Shown: positions 26,503-35,618, counted from the stretch's first letter. The stretch: 43,256 bases of DNA from Sulfurimonas sp. (GCA_030949825.1 JAUZSC010000043.1:1-43256); one strand, 5' to 3'. The notes: a model not told the origin generated them from the sequence alone. Made by a program: numbers and translations.

Positions 26503-27682
26503 ATGGTAAACTTACTAAAACTTAATCCACTTGATGACTCTACGCTTGAAGAACTAGGCTTTTCATGGCATACAGATGCAGATGGTAGTAAATATGTTAG
26601 CGACTCCCTTGTTCAAGTTACAGCTGAGGAAGCTGAAGCTTACTTCACTGCAGGAAATGAAATCTACGATATGTATGTCCAAGCAGCTGAGCATGTAATC
26701 GAGAATGATTTATTTTTTGATTTAGGGATACCATTTAATTTAGTAGAGACAATTAAAAAATCTTGGGAAAATGATGTTCATTGGCATATTTACGGTCGTT
26801 TTGATTTGTCCGGGGGAATTGATGGACAAGCTATAAAACTAATAGAGTTCAACGCTGATACTCCTACCTCTCTTTTTGAGACTTCTCTTCTTCAGTGGGC
26901 ATTGCTTAAAGATAATGACATGGATGAAGACAAACAGTTTAATACAGTCTATGAAGCAATAAAAAATAACTTTAAAAGACTTGTCACACTCTTTGATGAT
27001 GTAGAAAATTTTGAAGAAAGGTACGATGGATGGAAGATTTTGTTCTCATGTGTTGCAGGAAATGATGAAGAAGAAGCAACAACAAAACTCCTTCAGCAAA
27101 TTGCTACAGATGCAGGGTTTAACACTTCTTTTGAATACTTAGAAAATACGCACTTCGATGAAAATGGCATCTATGACGCAGATGAAAATAAATATGAGTA
27201 CTGGTTTAAACTTTACCCATGGGAAGATATAGCACATGATGAACCTGAGCTTGCAACAACGCTTACAAATATTATGCACTCCCAAGAAGCTATTATATTA
27301 AACCCTGCGTATACCCTACTCTTTCAGTCTAAAGGAATGTTAAAAATACTCTACGATTTATTTCCAGAGTCACCTTATCTTTTAAATACATCATATGAGC
27401 CACTTGAAGGTGTCAAACAAGTAGAAAAAACTGTTTTTGGTAGGGAAGGTGCAAATACAGCAATAGTTGATGCTAATGGTGCTCTTGTTGAGAAAACAGA
27501 TGGACCTTATGATAACTACAAAAAAAGTTTATCAAGAATATGTAGATTTTCTTAAAGATGCAGAAGGTTCAAAATACCAAGCTGGTGTATTTTTCGCTTA
27601 CGAAGCATGTGGTCTTAGTTTTAGAAAAGGTGGTGAAATTATGGACAATATGAGTAAGTTTGTCGGACATGTTATAGTTTAG
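26503..27682 (+). pseudogene. YgiC-like ATP-grasp ligase, one apparent frameshift
   Basis: Glutathionylspermidine-synthase-type ATP-grasp protein of the YgiC/YjfC group. Features include YGRFDLSGGIDGQAIKLIEFN, DTPTSLFETSLLQW, YEYWFKLYPWEDIAHDEP and KGMLKILYDLFPESPYL. The frame breaks at a seven-A run (27520-27526). With six As it continues NYKKVYQEYVDFL to GHVIV and stops at 27682. The full length is about 392 residues, normal for the family. The group lacks the amidase half of true bifunctional enzymes and its substrate is not established. The partner UPF0323 lipoprotein precedes it directly. Confidence 0.8.
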
Positions 27683-27704
27683 CTAAGGCTAGACTATCTT
27701 TTTT
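27675..27704 (+). terminator. Rho-independent terminator after the YgiC-like gene
   Basis: TAGTTTAGC (27675-27683) and GCTAGACTA (27688-27696) pair over nine bases with one G-T pair around TAAG, followed by TCTTTTTT. It includes the stop codon of the ligase. It separates the rightward core block from the leftward polysaccharide locus. Confidence 0.85.
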
Positions 27705-27751
27705 AACACCTACTCCGTGTAAAACTTTTAACTCTTGACTTCCTTTAATAT

Positions 27752-29476
27752 TTAATTTAACTGATGATTAAATTCTGGAACTATTTCTTTTAACTTTTCA
27801 AGCTTATTTTCACAGGTAATTAACTCTTGTATATCATCATTTAATTTATCTATACTATACGGTGTAGCAGATGCTACTGTTATCGATTCGTATTCTGTCT
27901 TCACATCGCTATCGTCTATGAGAAGCTCTTCATAAAGTTTTTCACCTGGGCGTAGACCACTAAACTCTATTTCAATATTTTCTTTTGCACTTAAGTCTAT
28001 CATCTTTTGTGCTAAGTCCACGATTTTAATTGGCTCTCCCATATCAAGTATAAAGATTTCACCACCCGTTCCAATAGCGCCAGCTTGAAGTACTAACTCA
28101 CATGCTTCAGGGATAAGCATAAAGTAGCGTGTAATATCTGGATGTGTTACAGTTATATTATCACCCTTATCTATTTGAGATTGAAATTTTGGAATCACAC
28201 TTCCACTAGAACCTAAAACATTTCCAAAACGAACGGCTACAATATCTGTTCCTTTGCCGTTAGAGTTTTGTGCATAAAGCTCACATATTCTTTTTGTAGT
28301 TCCCATTACATTTGTAGGGCGCACTGCTTTATCTGTGGAAATCATTACAAATTTTTGGACACCGTGTTTAATAGAAATATCTATGATATTCTTAGTTCCC
28401 ATTACATTATTCATAATTGCGTCGGATATATTAGCTTCTACAAGAGGAACATGTTTATATGCCGCAGCGTGAATCACAATATCTGGAGTATGTTGTGTAA
28501 ATGTACTCTCTAATGCATCCAAATTCACAACACTTTGCATAATTGCTACTACTTCAATACCTTGTATTTCTTCTAAAATACTATAAAGATTGAACTCACT
28601 ATGATCGAGTAGTATAAGCTTCGTAGCACCAAACAACTGACACTGTCTGCATATTTCACTTCCAATACTTCCACCAGCACCTGTCACTAAAATAGTTTTG
28701 TCTTTTACAAATGTAGAAATTTTACTTTTATCTAGGTCTTTTGGATGGCGGGCTAGTAAGTCTTCTATAGAAATCTCTTTAAGCTGTGCAGAAAAATCTT
28801 TACTCGCAAGAATCTCACTTATTGATGGCAAGATTTTTATTTCTTTAAAATACACGCTTAGATCTTCATATATTTCTTTTATTCTTTGACTTGACACAGA
28901 AGGCATTGCAATAACAAGTAAATCAGATTTTTTATCTTTGGCATACTCTTTTAGTTTAATCTTGGATATAACTTTTACGGAGTCTATTGAGCGGTTTTGT
29001 AAAATCTTATCGTCATCTATAAAAAACCTCACCTTGTATTGGCTATCTGACATCTCGGATTCTAGTTTGATACCAGCCTTCCCTGCACCATAAATAATAA
29101 CTGATTTTGTCTTTTTCACCTTGCTTTTGTTTCTTAAATAATAATACACATACATGATAAAATTTATGGAAAATATATATAAAAAGAGCTCTGAAACTAA
29201 AAATGATATCTCTATGTATTGATAAAAGAAAGGTGCATAAACAAAAAATGCACTAATATACACAAGGCTTTTAAGTAAAAATGTTTTTTGAGAAGCTTTT
29301 GACCATGAAAGAGAATAATCACGGTAAATAAGTCTTGAAGCTATCATGCGAATAAAGATTATACCTATGACTAATTTTATATCAAACGGTATATGGAATA
29401 TAAAAAATGTCCACCAAAAAGTAGAAAATGTAAGAAGAAGAATTACTAGGAAATTTAGGATTCGTTTGTCTAGCAT
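27752..29476 (-). CDS. WbpM/PglF-like UDP-GlcNAc 4,6-dehydratase
   Basis: A membrane-bound nucleotide-sugar dehydratase that makes UDP-4-keto-6-deoxy-GlcNAc. The 574 residues hold four N-terminal membrane helices (1-110), a first Rossmann fold (IIYGAGKAGIKLE at 128-140) and the catalytic SDR domain (ILVTGAGGSIGSEICRQ at 262-278). The active-site lysine is in STDKAVRPTNVMGTTKR (380-396), with methionine 391 replacing the usual tyrosine, as in WbpM and PglF. Its product feeds QuiNAc, FucNAc or bacillosamine. The WbpV- and WbpL-like genes upstream favour QuiNAc. The ATG overlaps the stop of the Rpn gene in front. Confidence 0.92.
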   Translation of the reverse strand: MLDKRILNFLVILLLTFSTFWWTFFIFHIPFDIKLVIGIIFIRMIASRLIYRDYSLSWSKASQKTFLLKSLVYISAFFVYAPFFYQYIEISFLVSELFLYIFSINFIMYVYYYLRNKSKVKKTKSVIIYGAGKAGIKLESEMSDSQYKVRFFIDDDKILQNRSIDSVKVISKIKLKEYAKDKKSDLLVIAMPSVSSQRIKEIYEDLSVYFKEIKILPSISEILASKDFSAQLKEISIEDLLARHPKDLDKSKISTFVKDKTILVTGAGGSIGSEICRQCQLFGATKLILLDHSEFNLYSILEEIQGIEVVAIMQSVVNLDALESTFTQHTPDIVIHAAAYKHVPLVEANISDAIMNNVMGTKNIIDISIKHGVQKFVMISTDKAVRPTNVMGTTKRICELYAQNSNGKGTDIVAVRFGNVLGSSGSVIPKFQSQIDKGDNITVTHPDITRYFMLIPEACELVLQAGAIGTGGEIFILDMGEPIKIVDLAQKMIDLSAKENIEIEFSGLRPGEKLYEELLIDDSDVKTEYESITVASATPYSIDKLNDDIQELITCENKLEKLKEIVPEFNHQLN

Positions 29477-30336
29477 CTTAAACTTTCTATAGTCTCAATT
29501 GTTAAATTAGTTTTTAGTGCTATTGTTCGGTTATCGAGTATATCGAGAAGATTTTTTGCTATATTGATTTTTTCTTGCTCAATTCCTTGCCCTATTCCTT
29601 GCTCTATTCCCTGCTCAATCCCTTGCTCAAGCCCTTCTACAATTCCTTGTTCTATTCCATCATTTTTAGCTTTCATAATTGCTAGTTTTTGTATAGATAT
29701 AAACTCTTTTCTTTTATGTTGTGATTCTAGTTCATCTTTTGTAAGATTAGCTTCGTTTACATATGTTAGGGCTTGCTTGATATCATTGTTTAAATTTTCT
29801 GGTATATATTCTAGAGAATCTGCATTTTTTATGAAGTATATCCATTGGTCTTTTATATTTTCTAATTCTTCTAGTTCTTTAGTAAACTTTGGTAACTCGA
29901 CAAAGATAAGTTCTATATCGTCATTGTAATGGAGTAGTTGTTCTTTTTCTATTAGTTTAAAGTTTGTAGTTACTGATGTAGAGTCTTCAAACATGTTAAA
30001 GTCTACGATACTTAATGCAATCACAGGATTTAGAAGATGATAATCTTCTGCCTTATTTAACTGTAAACTATAATTTTTTGCAGCATTATACAATACTCTT
30101 TTTTCAAATCCTGTGTGATTGAGTACTTGCATCTCTATGATTACTTTTGTGTCATCATCAAGTATAGCTTTTACATCCACAAAAGTATCTTTTACACCTA
30201 TTTTTAAGTCTTTAATCTTTATTGTTTTATTATCATATACTAGGGCATTTAAAAAACTTTTTAATATCTCTTTACTTGTATCACTACCGAATACTTTTTT
30301 AAAAGCATAATCTGTTTTTACATCTAAAAACTGCAT
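29470..30336 (-). CDS. Rpn-family nuclease, copy 1 (seven GIEQ repeats)
   Basis: A 288-residue PD-(D/E)XK nuclease of the Rpn / transposase_31-like family (PF12784 group). The start LDVKTDYAFKKVFGSD is the family signature, and the catalytic residues are D54 (FVDVKA) and ExQ at 68-70 (IEMQ). Such proteins are DNA nucleases that promote recA-independent recombination and act in phage defence. The C-terminal part carries seven four-residue units (GIEQ, GIVE, GLEQ, GIEQ, GIEQ, GIGQ, GIEQ). It nearly matches the copy at 31309 but with five more units. Its last codons (SLRC then TAG) overlap the start of the wbpM-like gene. It abuts the gene upstream with no gap. Confidence 0.9.
   Translation of the reverse strand: MQFLDVKTDYAFKKVFGSDTSKEILKSFLNALVYDNKTIKIKDLKIGVKDTFVDVKAILDDDTKVIIEMQVLNHTGFEKRVLYNAAKNYSLQLNKAEDYHLLNPVIALSIVDFNMFEDSTSVTTNFKLIEKEQLLHYNDDIELIFVELPKFTKELEELENIKDQWIYFIKNADSLEYIPENLNNDIKQALTYVNEANLTKDELESQHKRKEFISIQKLAIMKAKNDGIEQGIVEGLEQGIEQGIEQGIGQGIEQEKINIAKNLLDILDNRTIALKTNLTIETIESLRC
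29575..29658 (-). repeat. Tandem 12-bp repeat in Rpn copy 1, seven units
   Basis: Seven 12-bp units of the form GGAATWGAGCAA on the minus strand, each encoding GIEQ or a close variant. The second Rpn copy has two. Codon variation between units shows that the repeats are not all recent. Confidence 0.9.
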
Positions 30337-31233
30337 CTATTTATCCTTTATAAGATTTATCTTTTCATAGACTAAAGACTCTTTTAACCATTCAATATTT
30401 TCACTACTTAAATTATCTATTTTAAATCCACCTTGCGTATCTTCATGAGATAAAGAATATCCATATCGATTATAAACACTAATTAACTCATCTAAAAATG
30501 CCTCTTTTTGTTTTATCGTCTTTGTTGATTTCAAAACTACCTTTAACGGTATATTATATTGCTCAATCCATTCTTGTGTTCTTTGAATTAATTCACGCTC
30601 TGTAATATCTTCAGAAATTTCATAAATATATTCTTTTTGAAGTTGATCTTGTATCTTATCATTTGTTATAAATGTATTACCACTTTGTTTATAATAGTCT
30701 ATTTCAAATTCACAATTTTCATTATATGTATCTTTAATAGTTTTTAAAACAATATCTTTTTCTATAAATCTTCTTATCATCTCTTTAGGGTCATTAGTAT
30801 TTTTAAAATATTCGTCATACAACGAAAACAATCCATTATTTTGAGCATCTTTCATCTTTTCTAAAAGAGCCATTAAAAAGCTTTCTGTATCTTCTTTAAA
30901 TAAATATTTTTTTATAGAAAATTTATTTCTATGTAATTTCCATAATTGCATCATATCAAAAGAATCTATTTTTTGCTTTGCTGCTGTATAGTCTCTAAAA
31001 ATTCCCAAATATAACTGATAATTTATAGCTATATATATTTTTATACTATGATTGCATTTATCACACAAAACTTCATCTTCAAATATTCCCATAAAAGAAG
31101 TATTGTTTACTACATCGCCAACTCTATAATATTTCAAAGTTCTATCAAATATCTTTACTTGAGTAGATTCTATTTTTATTTTACAATTGCAATAAATAGG
31201 TTCTTGAAAAATTATAATATCAAACATACCCAC
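30337..31233 (-). CDS. Zinc-ribbon protein of unknown function between Rpn copies
   Basis: A 298-residue soluble protein. The N-terminal 65 residues have CNCK and CDKCNHS, probably a zinc ribbon, after MGMFDIIIFQEPIYC. The rest is helical and highly charged, with FSIKKYLFKEDTESFLMALL and EISEDITERELIQRTQEWI. No family recognised. Its stop directly precedes the start of Rpn copy 1 with no gap, so the two are co-translated. It lies between two near-identical nuclease genes, which suggests it moved or works with them. It could be an accessory or immunity protein, but nothing in the sequence proves it. Confidence 0.65.
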   Translation of the reverse strand: MGMFDIIIFQEPIYCNCKIKIESTQVKIFDRTLKYYRVGDVVNNTSFMGIFEDEVLCDKCNHSIKIYIAINYQLYLGIFRDYTAAKQKIDSFDMMQLWKLHRNKFSIKKYLFKEDTESFLMALLEKMKDAQNNGLFSLYDEYFKNTNDPKEMIRRFIEKDIVLKTIKDTYNENCEFEIDYYKQSGNTFITNDKIQDQLQKEYIYEISEDITERELIQRTQEWIEQYNIPLKVVLKSTKTIKQKEAFLDELISVYNRYGYSLSHEDTQGGFKIDNLSSENIEWLKESLVYEKINLIKDK

Positions 31234-31308
31234 AGCATTTCCTTTTTATGATTTATCTTTTAAACTAGCTAATCTCAATTGATTTTATTAGAATAATATA
31301 ACACTTTT

Positions 31309-32115
31309 TCAATATCTTAAACTTTCTATAGTCTCAATTGTTAAATTAGTTTTTAGTGCTATTGTTTTGTTATCGAGTATATCCAGAAGATTCTTTGCTA
31401 TATTGATTTTTTCTTGTTCTATTCCTTGTTCTATTCCATCATTTTTAGCTTTCATAATTGCTAGTTTTTGTATAGATATGAATTCTTTTCTTTTATGTTG
31501 TGATTCTAGTTCATCTTTTGTAAGATTAGCTTCGTTTACATATGTTAGGGCTTGCTTGATATCATTGTTTAAATTTTCTGGTATATGTTCAAGGGAATCG
31601 GCATTTTTTATGAAGTATATCCATTGGTCTTTTATATTTTCTAATTCTTCTAGTTCTTTAGTAAACTTTGGTAACTCGACAAAGATGAGTTCTATATCGT
31701 CATTGTAATGGAGTAGTTGTTCTTTTTCTATTAGTTTAAAGTTTGTAGTTACTGATGTAGAGTCTTCAAACATGTTAAAGTCTACGATACTTAATGCAAT
31801 CACAGGATTTAGAAGATGATAATCTTCTGCCTTATTTAACTGTAAACTATAGTTTTTTGCAGCATTATACAATACTCTTTTTTCAAATCCTGTGTGATTG
31901 AGTACTTGCATCTCTATGATTACTTTTGTGTCATCATCAAGTATAGCTTTTACATCCACAAAAGTATCTTTTACACCTATTTTTAAGTCTTTAATCTTTA
32001 TTGTTTTATTATCATATACTAGGGCATTTAAAAAACTTTTTAATATCTCTTTACTTGTATCACTACCGAATACTTTTTTAAAAGCATAATCTGTTTTTAC
32101 ATCTAAAAACTGCAT
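31309..32115 (-). CDS. Rpn-family nuclease, copy 2 (two GIEQ repeats)
   Basis: A 268-residue near-copy of the gene at 29470-30336. It keeps the same N-terminal signature, the same catalytic D54 and ExQ 68-70, and the same tail ending TIETIESLR. The main difference is the repeat block, GIEQGIEQ (31414-31437), 60 bp shorter. A handful of synonymous or conservative changes separate the copies. The shared DNA runs from 31314 to 32117 and from 29475 to 30338. AAGGATAA upstream serves as ribosome-binding site. It follows the wbpL-like gene by 13 bp and is presumably carried on the polysaccharide transcript. Confidence 0.9.
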   Translation of the reverse strand: MQFLDVKTDYAFKKVFGSDTSKEILKSFLNALVYDNKTIKIKDLKIGVKDTFVDVKAILDDDTKVIIEMQVLNHTGFEKRVLYNAAKNYSLQLNKAEDYHLLNPVIALSIVDFNMFEDSTSVTTNFKLIEKEQLLHYNDDIELIFVELPKFTKELEELENIKDQWIYFIKNADSLEHIPENLNNDIKQALTYVNEANLTKDELESQHKRKEFISIQKLAIMKAKNDGIEQGIEQEKINIAKNLLDILDNKTIALKTNLTIETIESLRY

Positions 32116-32128
32116 CTGTTTGTTATCC

Positions 32129-33022
32129 TTATAAAATTATATCACAACTAATATATATTAAAATAAATATTATACAATTAATAAACATAGCTAAGAGCAC
32201 GACTTTATCATGCGAGTATCCGCTTTGAGTTAGTTTTTGGTATATATGTTCTTTATGCGCTTGGCTTAATTTTTTACCCGCTTTATATCTTCTAAAAAGT
32301 GTATACGTAGCATCTAGCCAAAACACACTAAATAACACAATCCATATCCAAAAATTCATACTTTCTTGATTTGCATAGTAAATTGTAAATATTGCAATGT
32401 TATACCCAAGGAGGGTACTCCCGACATCACCCATGAATATCTTAGCCCTGTGCCAATTCCATACTAAAAAACCTAAAACTGCGAAAACTAAAACTAAAAA
32501 ATGACTTCCACCAAAAAGGAAAAAACCTGCAGCTCCAAGAAAAACTGCTTCACTCCCAGCATAACCATCAATTCCATCTAAAAAGTTATAGAGGTTTATA
32601 AACCAAATAATCATAAAAAAAGCAAAAATATTTGTAAAAATTTGATTTTCTATTGAAAAAAAGTAAAAAGAAAAACTTTCAAATCCACCTAAAAAATATA
32701 AACCTGAGAAGGCAACGATAGACTGAATAATAAGACGTAATTTTGCACTTAACTCAAATAGATCATCAAAAAATGAAACAACTGATATAAGTAAACCTAG
32801 CATTAAGGCATAGTATAAAGAAGTTTCTACATCATTTGTGAAAAATAAGTAAGAGAGTCCTAAGAACCATGTGAGTGAAATAGCTATTCCACCACCATGA
32901 GGAATAGCAACTGTGTGAGAACTTCTTTCGTTTACCTCTTCTAATATGGCATTTTTTATGTAGAAATTTTTTATACTGTAAGTGAGTGTAAATGAAAGTA
33001 TTAATAATATTATATATATCAT
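32129..33022 (-). CDS. WbpL/WecA-like initiating sugar-phosphate transferase
   Basis: A 297-residue polytopic membrane enzyme of glycosyltransferase family 4 (MraY/WecA/WbpL type). It moves a HexNAc-1-phosphate from UDP to undecaprenyl phosphate, starting O-antigen repeat synthesis. Motifs include PHGGGIAIS near residue 41, FFDDLFELSAKLRL, NLYNFLDGIDGYAG, AKIFMGDVGSTLLGY and the C-terminal cytoplasmic HKEHIYQKL. Many hydrophobic helices are visible. The short length and PHGGG form fit WbpL, which uses QuiNAc or FucNAc. The start codon overlaps the end of a PIN-domain remnant (ATGA). Confidence 0.92.
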   Translation of the reverse strand: MIYIILLILSFTLTYSIKNFYIKNAILEEVNERSSHTVAIPHGGGIAISLTWFLGLSYLFFTNDVETSLYYALMLGLLISVVSFFDDLFELSAKLRLIIQSIVAFSGLYFLGGFESFSFYFFSIENQIFTNIFAFFMIIWFINLYNFLDGIDGYAGSEAVFLGAAGFFLFGGSHFLVLVFAVLGFLVWNWHRAKIFMGDVGSTLLGYNIAIFTIYYANQESMNFWIWIVLFSVFWLDATYTLFRRYKAGKKLSQAHKEHIYQKLTQSGYSHDKVVLLAMFINCIIFILIYISCDIIL

Positions 33023-33117
33023 AAATCTTTTGTCCTCTTGTGATTTGGTCGTGAAGCGTCCATAATATCTAAGACTATATTTGTATCAAAAAAAAATATA
33101 GTTTCTATTCTTGGCCT
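33019..33117 (-). pseudogene. N-terminal remnant of a PIN-domain (VapC-like) toxin
   Basis: Between the AAA-nuclease gene and the wbpL-like gene, the minus strand reads FFFDTNIVLDIMDASRPNHK and then RTKDL before a stop. FDTNIVLDI is the start of a PIN ribonuclease, with the first catalytic aspartate. There is no start codon, and the other acidic residues are gone. It is a relic of a VapBC-type gene cut by later insertion. Confidence 0.75.
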
Positions 33118-34659
33118 TTACTTTTCTATTTTTTCCCACTCATATGTGCTAATATTTCTTTTCTTTGTATCAAAGTGAATACCAACAATATAAATATCTC
33201 TTTTGTCGCTTAGGTATTTATCTGCATACTCATTTTCTTTGATTTGCGTTAAAGCATTACCACTACCATCTATTTTAAATTCTATCACATAGATAGCTTG
33301 CTCCATTTTTACAGTTAAATCAATTCTACCTCTATTTGTTACATCTTCTCCTATAATATCTAATCCTAAACTTTGTAAATACACATATACTACACTAGCA
33401 TAAAAGCCCTCATAGTTTTGTATATTATTTTTTGTATAGTTGTTGTGAGGAATATGAGTAAAGATACTTTGTAGAGCATCTCTAAAAGCATCGGGGTTCT
33501 GTTCTCTAAGTGCTTTACTAAGTGGTTTAGCTCTTAGTGTATTATCTTTATATATATAAGCGATGATATATTTATTTAAAGAGGCTTTTACCTCTTTGTT
33601 TGGTATCTTTAGAGTGTAGATAATATCACCATCTTCATCTTCTTCTACAGTATCTATAGTTAAATATCCACTTTGATAGAGTATCACTTCTAGGTCTAAG
33701 TTTTCTATATCGAAGCTATTGAGGAGTTTTTCATCTACTTTTATACTTGTTAGATTTGGTAAAAAGTAGTTGTTTTTAGCTATTAGTTCCATTAGAAATG
33801 TAGGCGTACCTGTTTCAAACCAATAGTTTTTATAGATATGTTCATTACTAATAAATTGTAATATATCAAATGGGTTATACATAGCACTTCCTAAGAAGTT
33901 ATAGCCATTGTACCAACATTTTAACTTTGCCATATCTACACCCTTCAAATGAGGTTTAAAGGTAGTCTCTATATTGTTTTGAGTATATCCACATATATCA
34001 GCATACTTCTTATGTAAAGATATATCTGTTATATTATTTAGTCCACTAAATATAGATGTCTTTGTGAATTTACTCACTCCTGTTAAAAATGCAAAGCGTA
34101 GGAACTCATCACTGCCTTTTATTACACTGTAGAAGTTTACTAATCCATCTCTTATACTTTTTGCTACTTCTGGGTTTGTGATATTATCAAGGATTGGTTT
34201 ATCGTATTCATCTATTAAGATAACTACTTTTTGCTTATATTTTTGATATGATTTTCTGATTAACTCTTCAAAGCAGCCTGCTACACTATTTACCTCTTCG
34301 CATTCGATGCCTAATCTTTCTTGATTATTTTTAAGTGTTCTTATAATAGCTTCGTCTAGTTCAGCTCTGCTCTCTATCTTCCCTTTAGCAAAATTAACAT
34401 TTATAACAGGATAGCTTATATCCCAGTTCCATTTATCCTCAATAGCCAATCCATTAAAGTACTCTTTTTTAGCTTCAAATATATTTCTAAGGGTATCTAG
34501 GAATAATGATTTACCAAATCTTCTAGGGCGGCTTAAAAAGATATACTGATAATCTTCTATCATCTTCAATGCTATATCAGTTTTATCTATATATACATAA
34601 TCATCTTCTCTTATCTTACTGAATGTTTGAATACCGATAGGAAGTTTTTTTAGTTGCAT
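33118..34659 (-). CDS. AAA-ATPase-like / PD-(D/E)XK protein (DUF1703 type)
   Basis: A 513-residue protein of the AAA-ATPase_like (PF09820) plus PDDEXK_9 (PF08011) architecture. The N-terminal domain begins LPIGIQTFSKIREDDYVYID, with P-loop SRPRRFGKS (43-51) and Walker B VVILIDEYDKPI (145-156). The C-terminal nuclease-like part has GRIDLTVKMEQAIYVIEFK with the D...ExK pattern. These proteins are abundant in Bacteroidetes and Campylobacterota and often multi-copy. Their role is unproven, with mobile-element or defence functions suggested. Intact. It lies between the wbpV-like and wbpL-like genes, flanked by a 100-bp gap on the upstream side. Confidence 0.88.
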   Translation of the reverse strand: MQLKKLPIGIQTFSKIREDDYVYIDKTDIALKMIEDYQYIFLSRPRRFGKSLFLDTLRNIFEAKKEYFNGLAIEDKWNWDISYPVINVNFAKGKIESRAELDEAIIRTLKNNQERLGIECEEVNSVAGCFEELIRKSYQKYKQKVVILIDEYDKPILDNITNPEVAKSIRDGLVNFYSVIKGSDEFLRFAFLTGVSKFTKTSIFSGLNNITDISLHKKYADICGYTQNNIETTFKPHLKGVDMAKLKCWYNGYNFLGSAMYNPFDILQFISNEHIYKNYWFETGTPTFLMELIAKNNYFLPNLTSIKVDEKLLNSFDIENLDLEVILYQSGYLTIDTVEEDEDGDIIYTLKIPNKEVKASLNKYIIAYIYKDNTLRAKPLSKALREQNPDAFRDALQSIFTHIPHNNYTKNNIQNYEGFYASVVYVYLQSLGLDIIGEDVTNRGRIDLTVKMEQAIYVIEFKIDGSGNALTQIKENEYADKYLSDKRDIYIVGIHFDTKKRNISTYEWEKIEK

Positions 34660-34763
34660 ATCTTTTGCCTAATTTCTTTGATTTTTAAATTATAACATAC
34701 TAGTGAAAAAGAAGCGATAAATATAATTCAATATATCATATTAGTAGTGATATTTGCAAGAGA

Positions 34764-35618
34764 CTATACTGCACCATTAATCATTAACCTAATCCCATCT
34801 TCCACACTACAAGGATTAACTAAATTCAATCTATCTTTTGTGATAGAGTTATCCACTTCCAAACTTTCATACAATCTTTTATGAAATGATGGCTTTACTA
34901 ACTTCAACAAGCTTTCGAAAAATGGTATTTTCACTAAATATACTTTTTTATCAAGGTTTTTAGCTATAAGCTCTATTAGCTTTGTCGTACTGAGTGGTTC
35001 ATCATCTGAAGCTAAAAAGATTCCTGATTCATTTTGCGTTATAACTTCATTTACTAAATGACAAAGATTTCCTATATATACCATACTTCGTTTATTTTCT
35101 ATCTTTCCAAATGGTAATACAGGTACTTTATTAACTAGATTCACAAGATTTTTGATATTTGCTTTTACTCTATACCCATAAACGATAGGAGTTCTTACAA
35201 TACTTACTTTAAAGTTATTATCTTCAAGTTTTAGAAGTTCATTTTCAGCTTTTAATTTACTCATTCCATATTCATCTTGTGGATTACAAACAGTGTTTTC
35301 AGTATATTTTCCATCTGTTTCTTCTCCATACACTTTAACTGTACTCATAAATATAAATTGTTTAACTCCAGCTTTTTTTGCTTTTTTAGCTAGTTCTAAG
35401 GTTTGAGTTACATTTACTTTTTCATATTCTTCTTTTGTAGCTCCACCCATTTGGTGGACTAGGGCTGATAGATGAACAATAGTATCTATAAAAGTCAGAT
35501 CTAAAATCTTGAAATTGTCATTCCTGAATGAGAATCTTTGTATCTTATATTTATTTACATACTTCTTAAAAAAATAATCTCCAATAAAACCATTTACACC
35601 AGTAACAAGAACATGCAT
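34764..35618 (-). CDS. WbpV-like 4-keto sugar reductase / SDR epimerase
   Basis: A 284-residue extended SDR enzyme. NAD(P)-binding motif VTGVNGFIGDYF (5-16), then SALVHQMGGATKEEY, STVKVYGEE and the catalytic pair Y117/K121 in YGMSK. The HLSALVHQM block is typical of WbpV/Gne-like enzymes. With WbpM- and WbpL-like genes downstream, the best reading is reduction of UDP-4-keto-6-deoxy-GlcNAc to UDP-QuiNAc; a C4 epimerase role is the alternative. Starts directly after the GT4 stop. Confidence 0.85.
   Translation of the reverse strand: MHVLVTGVNGFIGDYFFKKYVNKYKIQRFSFRNDNFKILDLTFIDTIVHLSALVHQMGGATKEEYEKVNVTQTLELAKKAKKAGVKQFIFMSTVKVYGEETDGKYTENTVCNPQDEYGMSKLKAENELLKLEDNNFKVSIVRTPIVYGYRVKANIKNLVNLVNKVPVLPFGKIENKRSMVYIGNLCHLVNEVITQNESGIFLASDDEPLSTTKLIELIAKNLDKKVYLVKIPFFESLLKLVKPSFHKRLYESLEVDNSITKDRLNLVNPCSVEDGIRLMINGAV

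Noticed and set aside
27683..27750. Minus-strand fragment reading LKVLHGVGVKK, like a helix-hairpin-helix
   Set aside because: Only about 26 codons without a start, and the right part is explained by the terminator of the rightward gene. Too short to call.
29575..29658. Short regular repeats that might suggest a CRISPR array
   Set aside because: Units are 12 bp, contiguous, in frame, and encode GIEQ within a nuclease gene; there are no spacers.
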